A DNA stretch of 64,000 nt from Solimonas fluminis (GTDB lineage: Bacteria; Pseudomonadota; Gammaproteobacteria; Nevskiales; Nevskiaceae): the NCBI RefSeq assembly GCF_002930645.1, contig NZ_PSNW01000003.1, positions 62,001-126,000 on the forward strand. The letters are read 5' to 3'. Shown piece by piece: positions 63,049 to 64,000 of this stretch. Under the pieces are notes generated by a model that did not search any database, was not told the DNA's origin, and was given only the letters and a program-made list of their open reading frames with translations. A program made the position numbers and the translations under genes. Position 1 is the first letter of the stretch; each line of letters opens with the position of its first letter.

Positions 63049-64000
63049 ATGGCCCTGGGCTCCATCAAGAACCTCCACCGGGAGCGCCAGGCCTTCCTGG
63101 CCCGTGCCCTGTTCGGCACCGTCTTCTGCCTGGTCTGCAGCTCGATCCTGATCGCACGCCTGTTCGACCTGCAGGTGCTGCAGAACGAGTACTTCCAGAC
63201 CCGCGCCAACGAGAACCGCATGCGCGTGATGCCGGTGGCGCCGGTGCGCGGCCTGATCTACGACCGCCATGGTGCACTGCTGGCGCAGAACAAGCCGGCC
63301 TTCGTGCTGGAAGTGGTGCCCGAGCAGGTGGAGGGCATGGACACGCTGCTGCAGCGGCTGTCCGGCGTGGTGCAGCTCACCGACCAGGACATCGCCCGCT
63401 TCAAGGACCGCGTGCGCAAGACGCCGCGCTACCGGCCGGTGCCGCTGCGCAACAACCTGACGATGGAGGAACTGGCGCGCTACGAACTGGACCGCCATGC
63501 CTTCCGCGGCGTGGACGTGTCCGCCGGACTGACGCGCAACTATCCGCTGGGAGCCTCCGGCGCCCACATCATCGGCTACGTCGGCGGCATCACCGAGAAG
63601 GAACTCTCCGATGCGCCGGAGAACACCTACGAGGGCCTGTCGCTGATCGGCAAGACCGGCGTCGAGAAGAGCCACGAGGACACGCTGCGCGGCAAGTCCG
63701 GCGCCAAGATCATCGAGGCCAATGCCTATGGCCGCCCCCTGCGCGAGCTGGACTACCGCCGCGGTTACCCCGGCCGCAACCTCTATCTCAGCGTCGATTC
63801 CAAGGTCCAGCTGATCGCGGAACAGGCCCTGGGCGAGCTCGACGGCGCCGTGGTGGCGATCGACCCGCGCTCGGGCGAGGTCATCGCCCTGGTCAGCAAG
63901 CCGGGCTTCGATCCGCACCTGTTCATCGAGGGCATCGACGTCAAGACCTACAAGGCCCTTTCCAACGACCCCAAGCGGCCGCTGTTCAACCGCGCCCTGC
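63049..64000 (+). CDS. mrdA: Penicillin-binding protein 2 (MrdA), N-terminal part (cut by window end)
   Basis: The first 317 residues are visible. They comprise a membrane anchor (~18-40), the pedestal with 'RVMPVAPVRGLIYDRHGALLA', 'TRNYPLGASGAHIIGYVG', and 'LIGKTGVEKSHEDTLRG', leading into the transpeptidase domain start ('GAVVAIDPRSGEVIALVS'). The catalytic Ser motif lies beyond the window. It cross-links lateral-wall peptidoglycan with RodA, whose gene probably follows. Confidence 0.96.
   Translation, partial: MALGSIKNLHRERQAFLARALFGTVFCLVCSSILIARLFDLQVLQNEYFQTRANENRMRVMPVAPVRGLIYDRHGALLAQNKPAFVLEVVPEQVEGMDTLLQRLSGVVQLTDQDIARFKDRVRKTPRYRPVPLRNNLTMEELARYELDRHAFRGVDVSAGLTRNYPLGASGAHIIGYVGGITEKELSDAPENTYEGLSLIGKTGVEKSHEDTLRGKSGAKIIEANAYGRPLRELDYRRGYPGRNLYLSVDSKVQLIAEQALGELDGAVVAIDPRSGEVIALVSKPGFDPHLFIEGIDVKTYKALSNDPKRPLFNRAL

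Overview
This is a GC-rich (roughly two-thirds G+C by eye) bacterial chromosome segment of core-genome character. Gene content and order point to a gammaproteobacterium close to the Xanthomonadales/Nevskiales. The clues are RlmKL as one fused protein, an AcnD/PrpF-type 2-methylcitrate operon under a sigma-54 activator, apbC-dcd facing metG-rnfB-nth, GspA/GspB-type secretion proteins, a spore-coat-U chaperone/usher fimbria, and the interspersed palindromic repeats typical of this group. The order-level assignment is inference. I see no transposase, integrase, phage gene, CRISPR array or rRNA.

Layout. 1-9.9 kb: the start of an indolepyruvate:ferredoxin-oxidoreductase-like gene diverges from an Lrp/AsnC regulator. 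Then come small membrane and hydrolase genes, a macro-domain protein, rlmKL, a CBS-domain histidine kinase with a double-receiver response regulator, and three small genes (an exported protein with a duplicated domain, an MliC-like lipoprotein and a GFA-family protein). 10.2-17.3 kb: a block of secreted or lipoprotein hydrolases (PHP metallohydrolase, Tat-exported phospholipase C-like enzyme, alkylsulfatase with a coupled unknown lipoprotein) next to an AraC regulator. 17.3-18.3 kb is a repeat-filled stretch with no credible gene. 18.3-24.4 kb: dcd, apbC, metG, an isolated rnfB and nth. 24.4-30.1 kb: a large Ig-like lipoprotein built from a ~400-residue duplication, tRNA-Arg(CCU), and gspA/gspB.

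30.1-41.5 kb: argD, a four-gene fimbrial operon, tRNA-Ala(CGC), small conserved genes, a LOG-family protein, fabH and prpR. 41.6-47.9 kb: the propionate operon prpB-prpC-acnD-prpF behind a visible -24/-12 promoter and a TTTCAT repeat array. 47.9-53.4 kb: purU, a tightly coupled operon of a Cfa-like methyltransferase, a DUF1295 membrane enzyme, a metallo-hydrolase and an exported protein (probably lipid modification), and two coupled DUF4398-type lipoproteins. 53.4-60.1 kb: gatC-gatA-gatB-hslO-SET-histidine kinase, all on the minus strand. 60.2-64 kb: mreB-mreC-mreD and the start of mrdA (PBP2), the rod-shape operon.

Most of the window is ordinary. The parts most worth attention are the lipid-modification operon, the duplicated-domain exported protein, the apbC leader, the Asp-to-Glu receiver, the solitary rnfB between metG and nth, and the repeat families. 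I found no convincing wholly new multi-gene system.
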